Part shown: piece after piece, positions 12,692-23,228 of the stretch | Layout of the letters: every line of letters begins with the position of its first letter | Numbering within the stretch: position 1 is the stretch's first letter | Assembly: GCA_902729315.2 (NCBI GenBank) | Contig: LR746267.1 | Location: 1,479,501-1,543,500, forward strand | Source: Spirodela intermedia | Taxonomy: Eukaryota > Streptophyta > Magnoliopsida > Alismatales > Araceae | DNA: 64,000 bases | Direction: 5' to 3' | Notes under the pieces: generated by a model | Told to the model about the DNA's origin: nothing | What the model saw: only the letters and a program-made list of their open reading frames with translations | Database searches by the model: none | Translations under genes and position numbers: made by a program

Positions 12692-13015
12692 ATGGCCGCC
12701 GCCTGCAAGACCCCGGTCGCCGCGGCAGCTGCCGTACTCCTGTTGCTTATCGTAGCCGTCGCCGTCGCCCCGGCGTCAGCCAGCAGCATGACGGGTTATT
12801 CGCAGTCGGGTTGCAGTGGGAACCGCAGAAGGTGGGGATGTGGTGCGTGCTACAACCTCGCCGGCTACAAGGGAGGCTACTTCTTCGACTACTCGGGGGG
12901 CCAGGTGGGTAGGCTCTACCGCGGGTCGAACTGCCAAGGCTCCTATGACTCCGTCGGCAGGGACGTCCGCCGTTGCTCTCCCTACGCCTATAACAGCTTC
13001 CGCATAATGTGCTGA
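12692..13015 (+). CDS. Basic MiAMP1-like secreted antimicrobial peptide
   Basis: A 107-residue protein resembling the MiAMP1 (beta-barrelin) antimicrobial family, single exon. Residues 1-30 form an Ala/Val/Leu-rich signal peptide, with likely cleavage near the ASAS stretch at 28-31. The mature part of about 76 residues has six cysteines at 41, 50, 53, 81, 95 and 107, and the protein ends on a cysteine as family members do. The GGYFFDYSGGQVGRLY segment matches the family core. Two points differ from the cluster at 31-52 kb: the second and third cysteines are CxxC instead of CxC, and the mature part is basic (about 10 Arg/Lys against 3 Asp). Family members are secreted and antifungal; this role is inferred here. 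The start is the first ATG after a TATA box placed as in its paralogues. A broken paralogue lies at 46,801-46,970. Confidence 0.88.
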   Translation: MAAACKTPVAAAAAVLLLLIVAVAVAPASASSMTGYSQSGCSGNRRRWGCGACYNLAGYKGGYFFDYSGGQVGRLYRGSNCQGSYDSVGRDVRRCSPYAYNSFRIMC

Positions 13016-13099
13016 GCGTGGTCATGTTGGCTGAGTGCTGTCTACTGAACTCGCCTCCAGTTAGTGCTCTCATCATGTGTGTACTGACGGCCCCCCATA

Positions 13100-13119
13100 A
13101 ATAAATCGTATGAAATAAA
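13100..13119 (+). terminator. Polyadenylation signals of the 12,692 gene
   Basis: Two AATAAA hexamers, at 13,100-13,105 and 13,114-13,119, lie 85-105 bp after the stop codon. This fits a short 3' UTR. Confidence 0.6.
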
Positions 13120-13149
13120 AGAGCACGGCAGTCGCCTAGTGCTGAAAAA

Positions 13150-13500
13150 GTTTATTCCTGCTGTCCTCACAAATAGGCTACGCGCGTGTTTGCCTGCTTC
13201 CTGGGACCGCGTCAATTCGTTCCAGGAGATGGGCGGCAGTCTGGTTTTAAACATTTCCATTCGATATTTCCAAAAATAATAGTTAATGCTGTTGAGTTCA
13301 TCGAGGGAACCTGACGTTTACTAAACTAAGCCTAGACATCCAGTGCTTTCGTCAATGCAAGTGGCACATGCCTACAAGCAAAGAGCTAACAATTAAAGTA
13401 AAGAATCTACTTGTTGATGAAAAAATAATGAATTCAATTTCATACTAAAGTTCGAGCATTTAATGCTTCATTGCCATGTAATAGACTAAAGTTAGATCTG
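13150..13500 (+). repeat. 3'-flank module shared with 46.3 kb and 47.0 kb
   Basis: This downstream flank (TGTTTGCCTGCTTCCTGGGA..., then a TTCCAGGAGATGG motif and an AATGTTT/AATGCTTCATT motif near the end) recurs, diverged, at about 46,315-46,660 and 47,015-47,360. The recurrence shows that the antimicrobial-peptide gene and its flank were duplicated as a block. No coding function is seen in it. Confidence 0.75.
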
Positions 13501-14846
13501 ATAGTGAGCTTATAAGTCATTATTATCATAAGTTAATAATTAGTAAATATTATATTTTTAGTCTTATCTCATGATAAATAGACTTATATTTATGTTAAAT
13601 TATGAAAAGTGATTAACATAAATTTTTGGTTAATTATGTAATTTTCTACGAATTTATATAATTTTTATAGTCCTTTTTTGAGATAAATAAAGAAAAAGAA
13701 ATTAAAATAAAAACATAGTAAAATGAGGGGACCCATTAGTCAACCGAGCCCACAAGTAGGTCAGAAGTACAATAGAGGGGAGCTAGGAGTAGGGGCACTT
13801 GAGTGGCTAGAGTCGATGGGGACACATATGTGCCACTCCCCTTCCACGTCACTAGTGGCCAACCAATTGTGGGACAAAGAGTGGTCGTACACACGGGAGA
13901 AAGGGATATATTGTTTGCAAATATGATATTACTATGTATTCACCTAAAACCTTGACGCACAAGTAATGTCAGACTAAACTCGTGTCACACCTTCCTGCAA
14001 AAGGCTTTGAAGACTTTACTACCTAAATTACCCCTTAGTTATAATAGAGATATACCATGATGATGTCACTTAATAAGGGCCTTAGGGTATGTATTTTAAT
14101 CTCTCTCATGTAGGCAGGCACCTAGCACGGGTTTGAATCCTCCTAAAGTCAAAAGTTATATTTTTATTTGATTATCACAACTTTCTTACAAATTACCGGT
14201 GAAAGATTAGGCCACCAAAATCACTAGATCATTGGTGAAAATCTCGTCAACACAATTCATGGAGTATTGTTAGTAAAATTGCTAGACGATTCATAGTAAA
14301 AGGATTGTGAATCCATCAAATAAATCATCTCTGATTGATCGATGAACAAGTTGTCGTTGACAAGAGGACAATCCGTAAAGAGATGAGTCGTCACCTCTTG
14401 AGAGCATACCTGATGCAATGAAGAGCCTCTTCTTGTTGTGTAAACTTGAGGATGAAGCTCCCTGACACGTGCCTTAGCTCTATCTAGCTCTTCTCTGTTA
14501 GGTGACAACCACCAAAAAGTTACAAACTTGTTATTTTTCTACTCTGTCAAATGACAACTGTCAAAAATAATTCGACGACCTATTTTATTGATCTCTAGAC
14601 TTTGTAAGGAGATCTAGAGATTGTCCACATTGTCCTTATCCAAGGAGAGACTTCGAGGCTTTAGACACTACATGATAGTTCTCTTGAATAATTAGGATTC
14701 TGGTGCATCACTGACGCATCAACGTCGCGACAATGTAACTCTAACTTTCTACTTTCAACTTAATTTCTACTTCATTTAGTAATAATTTCTACAATTTAAA
14801 TTTAACAAGCTATACTTCATTCAATTATGACTCTTCTAACTTTTAT

Positions 14847-17800
14847 TAAGATGAAATTATTTCTTCATACACGTAGGGACAAAGTTAGTCATTGGCTATC
14901 CACATTAGATAGAGAATTAACTAGTTAGAAAGACATAGAATAGGTTTTCTTCAAAATTTTATCCTCTAGGAAAAATTCAAAATATGAGAAAATATATATA
15001 AAGTTTTTCTCAAAGACTAAAAGAAACTTTGAATGAAACATGGGAAAAATTCAAAGATTTACTTAGAAAGTGTCTTCATTATGCTATACCTAAGTGATAA
15101 CTCAATAGAATTTTTTATGATGGATTATTAGAATAACATAGAAATATGGTTGATTTTATATGTGAAAGAGCTTTTATGGAAAAAACCTTTGATGAGATTT
15201 ACAATCTTTATGAGAATTTCAGTGAAAATTTTAGATATCAAGCCTTTTTTTAATTATATGATAGAGATAAGAAAAGAAGAATTTATGAATTGCATCATCA
15301 AAATGATTCTAACTTACGAAATAAGGTTAATCAGATTAATTAAATATTAAAAAAAACTTAATTTACTTATTGACAATATTAGAAAGCCTCTTAACCCTCA
15401 ATTTAATTCAAATAGTACATGTCCTATGTATGATGAAAATGATTATTCTAAATTTCAATGTTATAATTTAGATCAATCATTCCACCTTATGCAAGGATAA
15501 GTGCAAGTAGCTCACGATTTTAATAAAAATAGAGAGTTTTTTTTAATTCTTATAATCCTAATTAGAGAAATAATTTTTCATGAAAGACCTAAATATTATT
15601 CAAAATTCAGAAGCACTTAGACCTAATTTAGACTCTAAATTTTGTCCAAAATAGAAAAATAGATTTCAGAAAAATCAGCCCTCCCAAATCTAACCTAATG
15701 CTATAGAAATGATGCCATAAATGAGTCAAATGTTGTAACAAACTATAAATCAAATGATGTTGCAGTAGAAACAAATTGTAGAGCCTCTTGGGAATAAGAG
15801 AGAAGAGAGGCAACTACTTAGTCAGCCTAGAGAAAATCTAGGGGACCGCTTAACAATAAGATTTCAGCAAGAGGAGTCTAGTAGCATGAATCTAAGAAAA
15901 AACCCACAAAATAAAAATGTTAGGACAGTGAATGTATTAAGGAGTGGAGAAATTTTACCTGATCCTTATCTCCAAACATTAGAAGAAAAGAAAAACATGG
16001 ACAGTCGAAAATAAAGCCAAATAGGAGTAGAAGAAGATTTTATAGATTTTACAAAGGAAATTTCAAAAGAAAGGACAACCATTCTATTTCATAAAGCTCT
16101 AGAGCTTAGACGAAGAAAGAAAAAAGAACACAATGAAGAAATAAAGAAAATTTTACAAGATGTGCAAATTAGTCTTCCTTTAGTTACTACCATTGAACAT
16201 ATTCCTAAATATGCAGAGTTTTGAAAGAAATATGTACACCAAAAAGGGCACCTAGAGTAGAAAAATTATCTATCCATGCTAGTGTTTTATTATTAAATCA
16301 ATTACCATATAAATTGAGAGATACCAGGGCCCCTTTAATTTCATGTGATATTAGTGGATTCATTTTTCAGAATATATTACTTAACACTGGTGCTAGTATT
16401 AATTTATTTTCTACTAATATTTGTGATAAATTTAATATTATTGATCTTAAACCTTTTACTATTACCTTACAATTTGATGATAACTCAATAAAACATTCTA
16501 AAGGTATTTTAGAAAATGTGATAGTGATAGTTAAAGGGAGTAAATTTTAAACTGATTTTATAGTGTTGAAAATTGATTTTAATGGACAGTTTTATAATAC
16601 ACCAATCATCCTAGGGAGACCATATTTGCATATAATAAAGATGAATATTAATTTTCTCACAAGTATTGTGAAAATTTCATGTGGAGATAAATCAGTAGAA
16701 ATTAAAATTTTTGAAGTATCAAATGATCTTAAGAAATCTCAAGTATACGATTGTTATATCGTAGATCTTTTAAATGATTTTGATGATCTAGATGTTATTG
16801 ATGACTATGTTGGAAGAATTAGAGGAGAAAAGAAAGAAGAAGATCATCTAAATTTAGAGTTGAAACCTCTTCCCTCTAGTTTTAAATATTTGTTTTTTGG
16901 AGGAAAATAATTCATTTCCTATCATTATTGCAGCTGTTTAAGTGATCAATAAGAAGAAGAATTATTAGATGTACTTCAAAAAAATAAGAAGACTATTGGT
17001 TAGAAAATGGATGATCTTAGGGGCATTGACATGAGTGTATGCATGCATAGTATATATCTAGAGGAGGGGGCTAGAACTAGCAAGGAACTATAACGAAGAT
17101 TAAATCCTAACATGATGGAAATTGTAAAAAAAGAAATTTTAAAGTGGCTGGCTGCTAAAATTATTTATCCTATTTCACATAACAAATAGGTTAATCCTAC
17201 ACAAGTGGTGCCAAAAAAATAAGAGATCAGAATTATAAAAAACGAAAATGAGGATGAAATACAAACAAGGTTAATTACTTTTTGGAGGGTTTGCATTGAT
17301 TATAAAAATTAAATTCAGTTACTATAAAATATTATTTTCTCCTACCGTTTATTGATCAAATTCTAGAAAAATTAGTTGGAATTTTTTTTTTTAATTTTTT
17401 GGATGAATACTCTAGTTATAAGCAAATTTATATAAACCCTTTAGATCAAGAAAAAATAACTTTCATGTGTCCATTTGGTACTTTTCCTTTTAAATGCATG
17501 CCTTTTGGTCTACATAATGCTTCAGCCACATTTCAAAGATGTATGTTGTCTATTTTTTCTAATATGACTAGAAAAGGTATGAAAACTTTTATGGACGATT
17601 TTCTATTTTTGGTGAATCATTTGATGAATGTTAAATCATTTACAGCATGTACTTGAGATATGTATAGAGAAAAAATTAGTTTTGAGTTGGAAGAAATCAC
17701 ATTTTAGGATTAGAAAGGGAGTTGTGTTAGGTCATACTATGAGTGAAAAGGGTTTAGAGGTAGATAAAGTAAAAGTTGATATTGTATCTAAAATGAAACC

Positions 17801-18644
17801 TTGAAATTCAGTAAAATAGATTAGATCTTTCTTGCATCATGTAAGTTATTATAGAAGTTTTATTCAAGATTTTTCAAAATTTTCTAAGCCTCTCATCATG
17901 TTATTATCTAAATATGTGCCTTTTAATTTTGATGAGAAATGTTTTGAATCTTTTTCTGAAATAAAAAGATTACTGACTAAGGGACCCATTTTACAAACTC
18001 CTGATTGGTCCCTTCTCTTTGAAATAATGTGTGATGCATCGAATTATGTAGTGGGAGTCATTCTAGGATAAAGAAAAGAGTGAAAACCTAAAGTAATTTC
18101 ATATGCTAGTAAAACTATATTCGATGCTCCATTAAATTATATCACGACTGAAAGGAATTATTAGCTATAGTATTTTCATTAGAAAGATTTAGATCATATA
18201 TTTTGAGAGCTAAAATTATTATTTATACTAATCATGTAGTATTAAAATATTTTTTAAATAAGAAAGATGCAAAACCATATTTTTTAAGATTGATTTTATT
18301 ATTATAGGAATTTGATTTAGAAATAAAAGATAAAAATGGTTCCAAGAATGTTGTTATTGACCATCTTTCTAGATTGAGTGATATAAGAATAAATGTAGTA
18401 CCTTTACAAGATGCATTTCCAAATGAACAATTGATGACAGCACAACATCAACCATCACTATGGTATGCACATATTATTAATTTTTTAGTTTCTAGAAAAA
18501 TTCCAAAATAATAGGATAAGAATAAAAAACACCATTTCTTTTCTAGGATTATAAATTATTTTTGGCATGATCCTGATTTATATTACTTAGGCAATGATCA
18601 AATTTTAAGGAGATGTGTTTGTGAAGAAGAATATCATAGCATTC
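14847..18644 (+). pseudogene. Element C gag-pol, first part (broken)
   Basis: Fragments follow the order gag (from 14,847), protease (about 16,221-16,550), reverse transcriptase (about 17,150-18,071), RNase H (about 18,120-18,380) and the start of integrase. The protease motif reads LNTGAS instead of the active LDTGAS, so the catalytic aspartate is lost. The RT keeps LDEYSSYKQIYINPLDQEK and a FMDDF box near 17,590. Stops and frameshifts break every domain. Similarity to element D/E is high throughout, which identifies the pieces. The integrase is cut at 18,644 by insertion of D/E. Confidence 0.85.
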
Positions 18645-21639
18645 TGATAAGTCTTCATTATCATGAGTTAATAATTAGTAAATAATATAGTTTTAGCCTT
18701 AACTCATGATAAATAGACTTATATTTGTGTTAAAGTGTGAAAAGTGGTTTTTAGTTGATTAATGTGATTGTTTGGGTAATTATGTGATTTTATACGAATT
18801 TATATGATTTTTACAGTCTTACCTTTGAGATAAATGAAGAAAAAGAAATAAAACTAAAATATTGTAAAACGGGGGGACTTGCAAGTGGGTCGGAAGCTCA
18901 GTCAAGGAGTAGCCGCGAGCAGGGGCTCGAGCGGCTTGGACCGATAGGGGCACGTTTGCACCACTCTCCTTCCACGTCACTAGTGGCCTGCCGATTGTGG
19001 GGCAAGGAGTGGTCGTACATGCGAGAGAAGTGACTTTGCTTAGAAAGCTAACATTACTATATATTCGTCCAAAAAATCGGCACATGACGTGACTCAGTCG
19101 TTGTATGTTAAATCACGCAAATTTAAAATTTATAAAACTAGAAAATACGAATTTTCGGATATTTAGAAGTATTTCAAAATAAATAGATCAATTATAATTC
19201 AATAAAAATCTCAAAAATAGTGGTAATTTTCCAGGTCGATCACAGGGATGTAATATAATATCTGGTAATTATTCAGAATTTTTCTCAATGAGTACGATTT
19301 TCTTACGGATTTTATACTATGAAATAAAAAGGAAATATATTTAAAATTCACAAAAAAAAGAGGAAATAAGGGTGCGGACGTCAGGATGACGTCAGCGCCC
19401 GGCGAACGCGAATCAGGCGGAAACAGAGTTCCGCCCGGCGATTCTTACGTAGGCGATTACAGACGACTCAATTAATCAAATTAAGATCTGTAAAAGCCGG
19501 AAGAATCGTAATTGAACGAAGTATAGTTTGGTAAATTAAAATCAACAAAGTATCACTAAATGAAGCGTAAATTAAATTGAAAGCAGGAAAACAGAGTTCG
19601 GCGTCGCGACGACGATGCGTCGGCGATGCACCGGAATCCTGAGCGTTCGGGAGGATCGTCGTGCAGTGTCCACGGCCTCGAAGGCTCTCCTTGGACAAAG
19701 ACGACGTGGGCAATCTCTAGATCTTCTCGCGAAGTCTAGAGACCAATGAAGTGGGTCGTCGAATCGTCTCCGGCGGCTGTCACCCGGCGGAGCGGAAAAA
19801 CGGCGACTTTGCGGCTCTCCGGCGGCTGTCACCCGACGGAGAGGGGCTGGATGGAGGTGAGGCGCGTGTTAGGGAGCTTCATCCTCAGGTCCGCGCAGCA
19901 AGAGGAGGCTCTTCATCGCATCTGGTACACTCTCAGGAGGTGGCGACTGGTCTCCCGGCGGATCGTCCTCTTCCCGACGACGGCTTGTTCGTCGATCAAT
20001 CGGAGATGATTTACTCGATGGATTGCGATCCTTTTATCGCGAATCGTTCAGAAATTTTAGTAGCAATGCTCCGCGAATCGCGTTGACGAGATTTTCGCCG
20101 ATGATCCAGCGATTCCGGTTGCTTAATCCTTCACCGGCGATCTGCAGGAAAGTCGCGATAATCAGTTAAAAATATATGAATTTTGACTCTGGGAGGATTC
20201 GAACCTGCGGCGGTCGCCCGCCCCTGAAGGTTTAGTCCCACATCGGTTGTACGCGGATTATTCGGGCAAATATATAGTAAAGTTAGCTTTGTAGGCAAAG
20301 TCCTCTCGCGTGTACGACCACTCCTTGCCCCACAGCCGGCTGACCACCGGTGACGTGGAAGGGGAGTGGCGCACACGTGCCCCTATCGATCCAAGCAAGC
20401 CGCTCGAGCCCCTGCTCGCGGCTACTCCCCGACTGCGCTTCCGACCCGCTTGCGGGCCCGGCTGGCCGGCGGATCTCCCCCATTTTGCAATATTTTTATT
20501 TTTATTTCTTGTTCTTCATTTATCTCAAAACTAAGACTGTAAAAATCGTATAAAATCACATAATTACCCAAAAATTCACGTTAATCAACTGAAAACCACT
20601 TTTCATGCTTTAACACAAATATAAGTCTATTTATCATGAGTTAAGGCTAAAACTATATTATTTACTAATTATTAACTCATGATAATGAAGACTTATCAGC
20701 ACACAACCGATATGGGACTAAACCCGTGTCACACCTTCCTCAAAAGAGGCGGGCGACCAGCGCAAGTTCGAGTCCTTCTAGAGTCAAAAGTCATATATTT
20801 TTATCTAATCATCGTGACTTTCCTACAGATCGTTGGTGAAAGATTAAGCAACGAGAATTGCTAGATCATCAATGAAAATCTCATCAACGTGATTTGCAGA
20901 GCATTGCTACTAAAATTGTTGAACGATTCGCGATAAAAAGATCTCGAATCTATCGAGTAAATCATCTCTGATTGATTGACAAATAAGCCGTCGTTGGAAA
21001 GAGGATGATCCACCAGGAGAGGAGTCACCACCTCTTGAGAGCATACCAGATGTGATGAAGAGCCTCCTCTTGCTACGCAGACTTGAAGATGAAGCTCCCT
21101 AACATGTGCCCCACCTCCATCCAACTCCTCTCCATTGGGTGACAGCCGCCAGAGAGCCGCAAAGTAGTTGTTTTTTCGCTCTGCCTGATGACAGCTGCCG
21201 GAGACGAGTCAACGACCCATTCCATTGATCTCTAGACTTCGAAAGGAGATCTAGATGTAATTGTCTATAATTGCTTACATAAGAATCGCCAAGCAGAACT
21301 CTATTTCTGCCCAATTCGTGTTCACTGGGCATTGATGTCATCTTGATGTCCACACCCTTATTTCCCTTTTTTCGTGAATTTTAAATATATTTCCTTTTCA
21401 TTTCCTAATATAAAATTTATAAAAACTCCTATTTATTGAATTTTTTTTTGAATAACTACTAGATATTGTATTACATCCCTATAATTGACCTAGAAAATTA
21501 CCGCTATTTTTGGAACTTTTATTGAATTATAATTGATATATTTGTTCAAAAATACTTCTAAATATCTAAAAATTCATATTTTCTAGCTTTATAAATTTTA
21601 TATTTGCGTGATTTAATATACAATGACTAAGTCACGTCA
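18645..21639 (+). repeat. 5' LTR of element D/E (LTR D), split by solo LTR F
   Basis: The LTR spans 18,645-19,084 and 20,704-21,639, about 1,376 bp when joined. It is shorter than its partner (1,620 bp) partly because some 240 bp are missing at about 21,254, where an ATCTAG stretch jumps to the distal LTR part. It ends in GTCACGTCA directly before a primer-binding-site remnant. Confidence 0.88.
19085..20698 (-). mobile_element. Solo LTR F, inverted, nested in LTR D
   Basis: A complete 1,614-bp LTR of the same family in reverse orientation: TGACGTGAC at 19,085 to ACTTATCA at 20,698. The target duplication GCACA lies at 19,080-19,084 and 20,699-20,703. It retains many CpG dinucleotides that are TpG or CpA in the other copies, so it appears to be the youngest LTR in the stack. 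A perfect Pol III B-box-like GGTTCGAATCC lies on its sense (minus) strand at 20,195-20,205. Open frames inside (for example 19,751-20,086) are in the GC-rich LTR body and are not considered genes. Confidence 0.93.
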
Positions 21640-21644
21640 AATTT

Positions 21645-21658
21645 TGGCGCCGGGGATG
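21645..21658 (+). other. Primer-binding-site remnant of element D/E
   Basis: TGGCGCCGGGGATG starts six bases after the LTR end. It matches the Gypsy primer-binding site complementary to the tRNA-Asp 3' end, except that a GTTGCC hexamer expected after GGCGCC is missing. A slip between the two GCC repeats would explain the loss and would weaken priming. Confidence 0.6.
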
Positions 21659-21854
21659 TATTGCATAATATTTAGTATTTTTCTAGTTTTCTCTTAGAGT
21701 ACATAAAAAAAAATTAACTCTTATTTTATTTTCTTTTTGCTGATTTTTTTTTAAGAAAAAGGGAACGAAAAGAAGCAAGGTAAGGACTAGAGCATACTAA
21801 AGGAGGGTAACAATTAATAAACTTTTTCTTCAAATTTATTGATTTTTTTTATAC

Positions 21855-23225
21855 ATGGTTGAAGATCTTTGCATCCAAAGCTAGAAAATCCTTTCATTAT
21901 TTCATTCAAGACTAAAAATCTGAAAGAAAAATTAATTTTGATGCATCCTGAAGGAAGTACAGGTCAAACTGAGAACAATTCTACGGCCATGAAAAATTAT
22001 TACATCCTTGATTCATTTCAAAGAGCATCAAATATTATATCCCTGTTAAATTTGAAATAAATCTTAGAATTTTTCAAATGCTCTTTAATTTTCATGGATT
22101 GCCTTTAGAGGAACCTCATCAGCACTTAGAAAAATTTCATATGGTCTGTGATTTAGTTAATCTCTTCAAGTTACACCAGAAATTATTAAGATGAAATTAT
22201 TTCCTCATACACTTAGGGACAAAGCTAGCCATTGGTTATCCACATTAGATAGAGAATTAACTAGCTGGAAAGATGTAGAATAGGCCTTTCTTCGAAAATT
22301 TTATCTCTTAGAAAAAACCCAAAATATGAGAAAACATATATAGAGTTTTTCTTAAAGACTAGAAGAAAATTTACATGAGACATGAGAAACATTCAAAGAT
22401 GTACTTAGAAAGTGTCTTCATCATGCTATACTCAAGTGGTAGTTTAATAAAAATTTTTATGATAGATTATTAGAACAACATAGAAATATGGTTGATTCTA
22501 TATGTGGAGGAGCTTTTATGGAGAAAACTCCTACTAAGATTTACAATCTTTATGAGAATTTAAGTGAAAATTCTAGAGATCAAGCCTCTTTTGAATTATA
22601 TGACAATGATAAGAAGAGAGGAATTTATGAATTGCATCATGATGATGATTCTAAACTTAGAAATGAGGTTAATTAGATTAATCAAAGATTAAAAAAACTT
22701 GATTTACTTATTGACAATACTAGAAAGCTTTTTAACCCTCAATTTAATTCAAATATTACATGTCCTATGTATGGTGAGAACGATTATTCTGAATTTTAAT
22801 GTTATAATTTAGATCAATCATTTTACCCTAAGCAAGAACAAGTGCAAGTAGCTCACGGTTTTAATAGAAATAGGGAACCTTTTTCAAATTCTTATAATCC
22901 TAATTGGAGAAATAAATTTTCATAGAGAGATCCAAATAATATTAAAAATTCAAAAGCACTTAGACCCAATTCAAACTCTGAATTTCGTCCAAAACAAGAA
23001 AATAGATTTTAGAAAAATCAGCCCTCTCAAATCCAACTTGATACTATGGAAATGATGCAGCAAATGAGCCAAATGATGCAACAAACTATGAATCAAATGA
23101 TGCAGCACCAAAAACAAATTATAGAGGCCCTTGAGAATAAGAGAGAAGAGAGACAGCTACCTAGTCAGCCAATAGAAAATCTAGAGAATCGCCCAACAAT
23201 AGGATTTTAGCAAGGGGAGTCTAGT
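21855..23225 (+). pseudogene. Element D/E gag (broken)
   Basis: Starts near ATGGTTGAAGATC at 21,855. Recognisable gag text includes a KLFPHTLRDKA-like stretch near 22,190-22,220 and a HYDGL/YDRLLEQHRNMVDS-like stretch near 22,460-22,500. A Met/Gln-rich repeat (MMQQMSQMMQQ type) at about 23,050-23,110 closes it. Several in-frame stops, such as those after 22,676 and near 22,797, break the frame. It is matched by the same region of element C at 14,847-15,900. Confidence 0.75.
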
Positions 23226-23228
23226 AGC

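Noticed and set aside
19572-20086. Open frames of about 86-111 codons in the LTR body, with similar ones in the other LTRs
   Set aside because: They lie in the GC-rich LTR part on both strands, match no retroelement protein, and are broken in the other copies. LTRs of this family are not expected to code.
20195-20270. Possible tRNA gene in the LTR because of the B-box
   Set aside because: No A-box, anticodon arm or acceptor stem could be folded around it by eye. It is treated as a promoter-like motif only.
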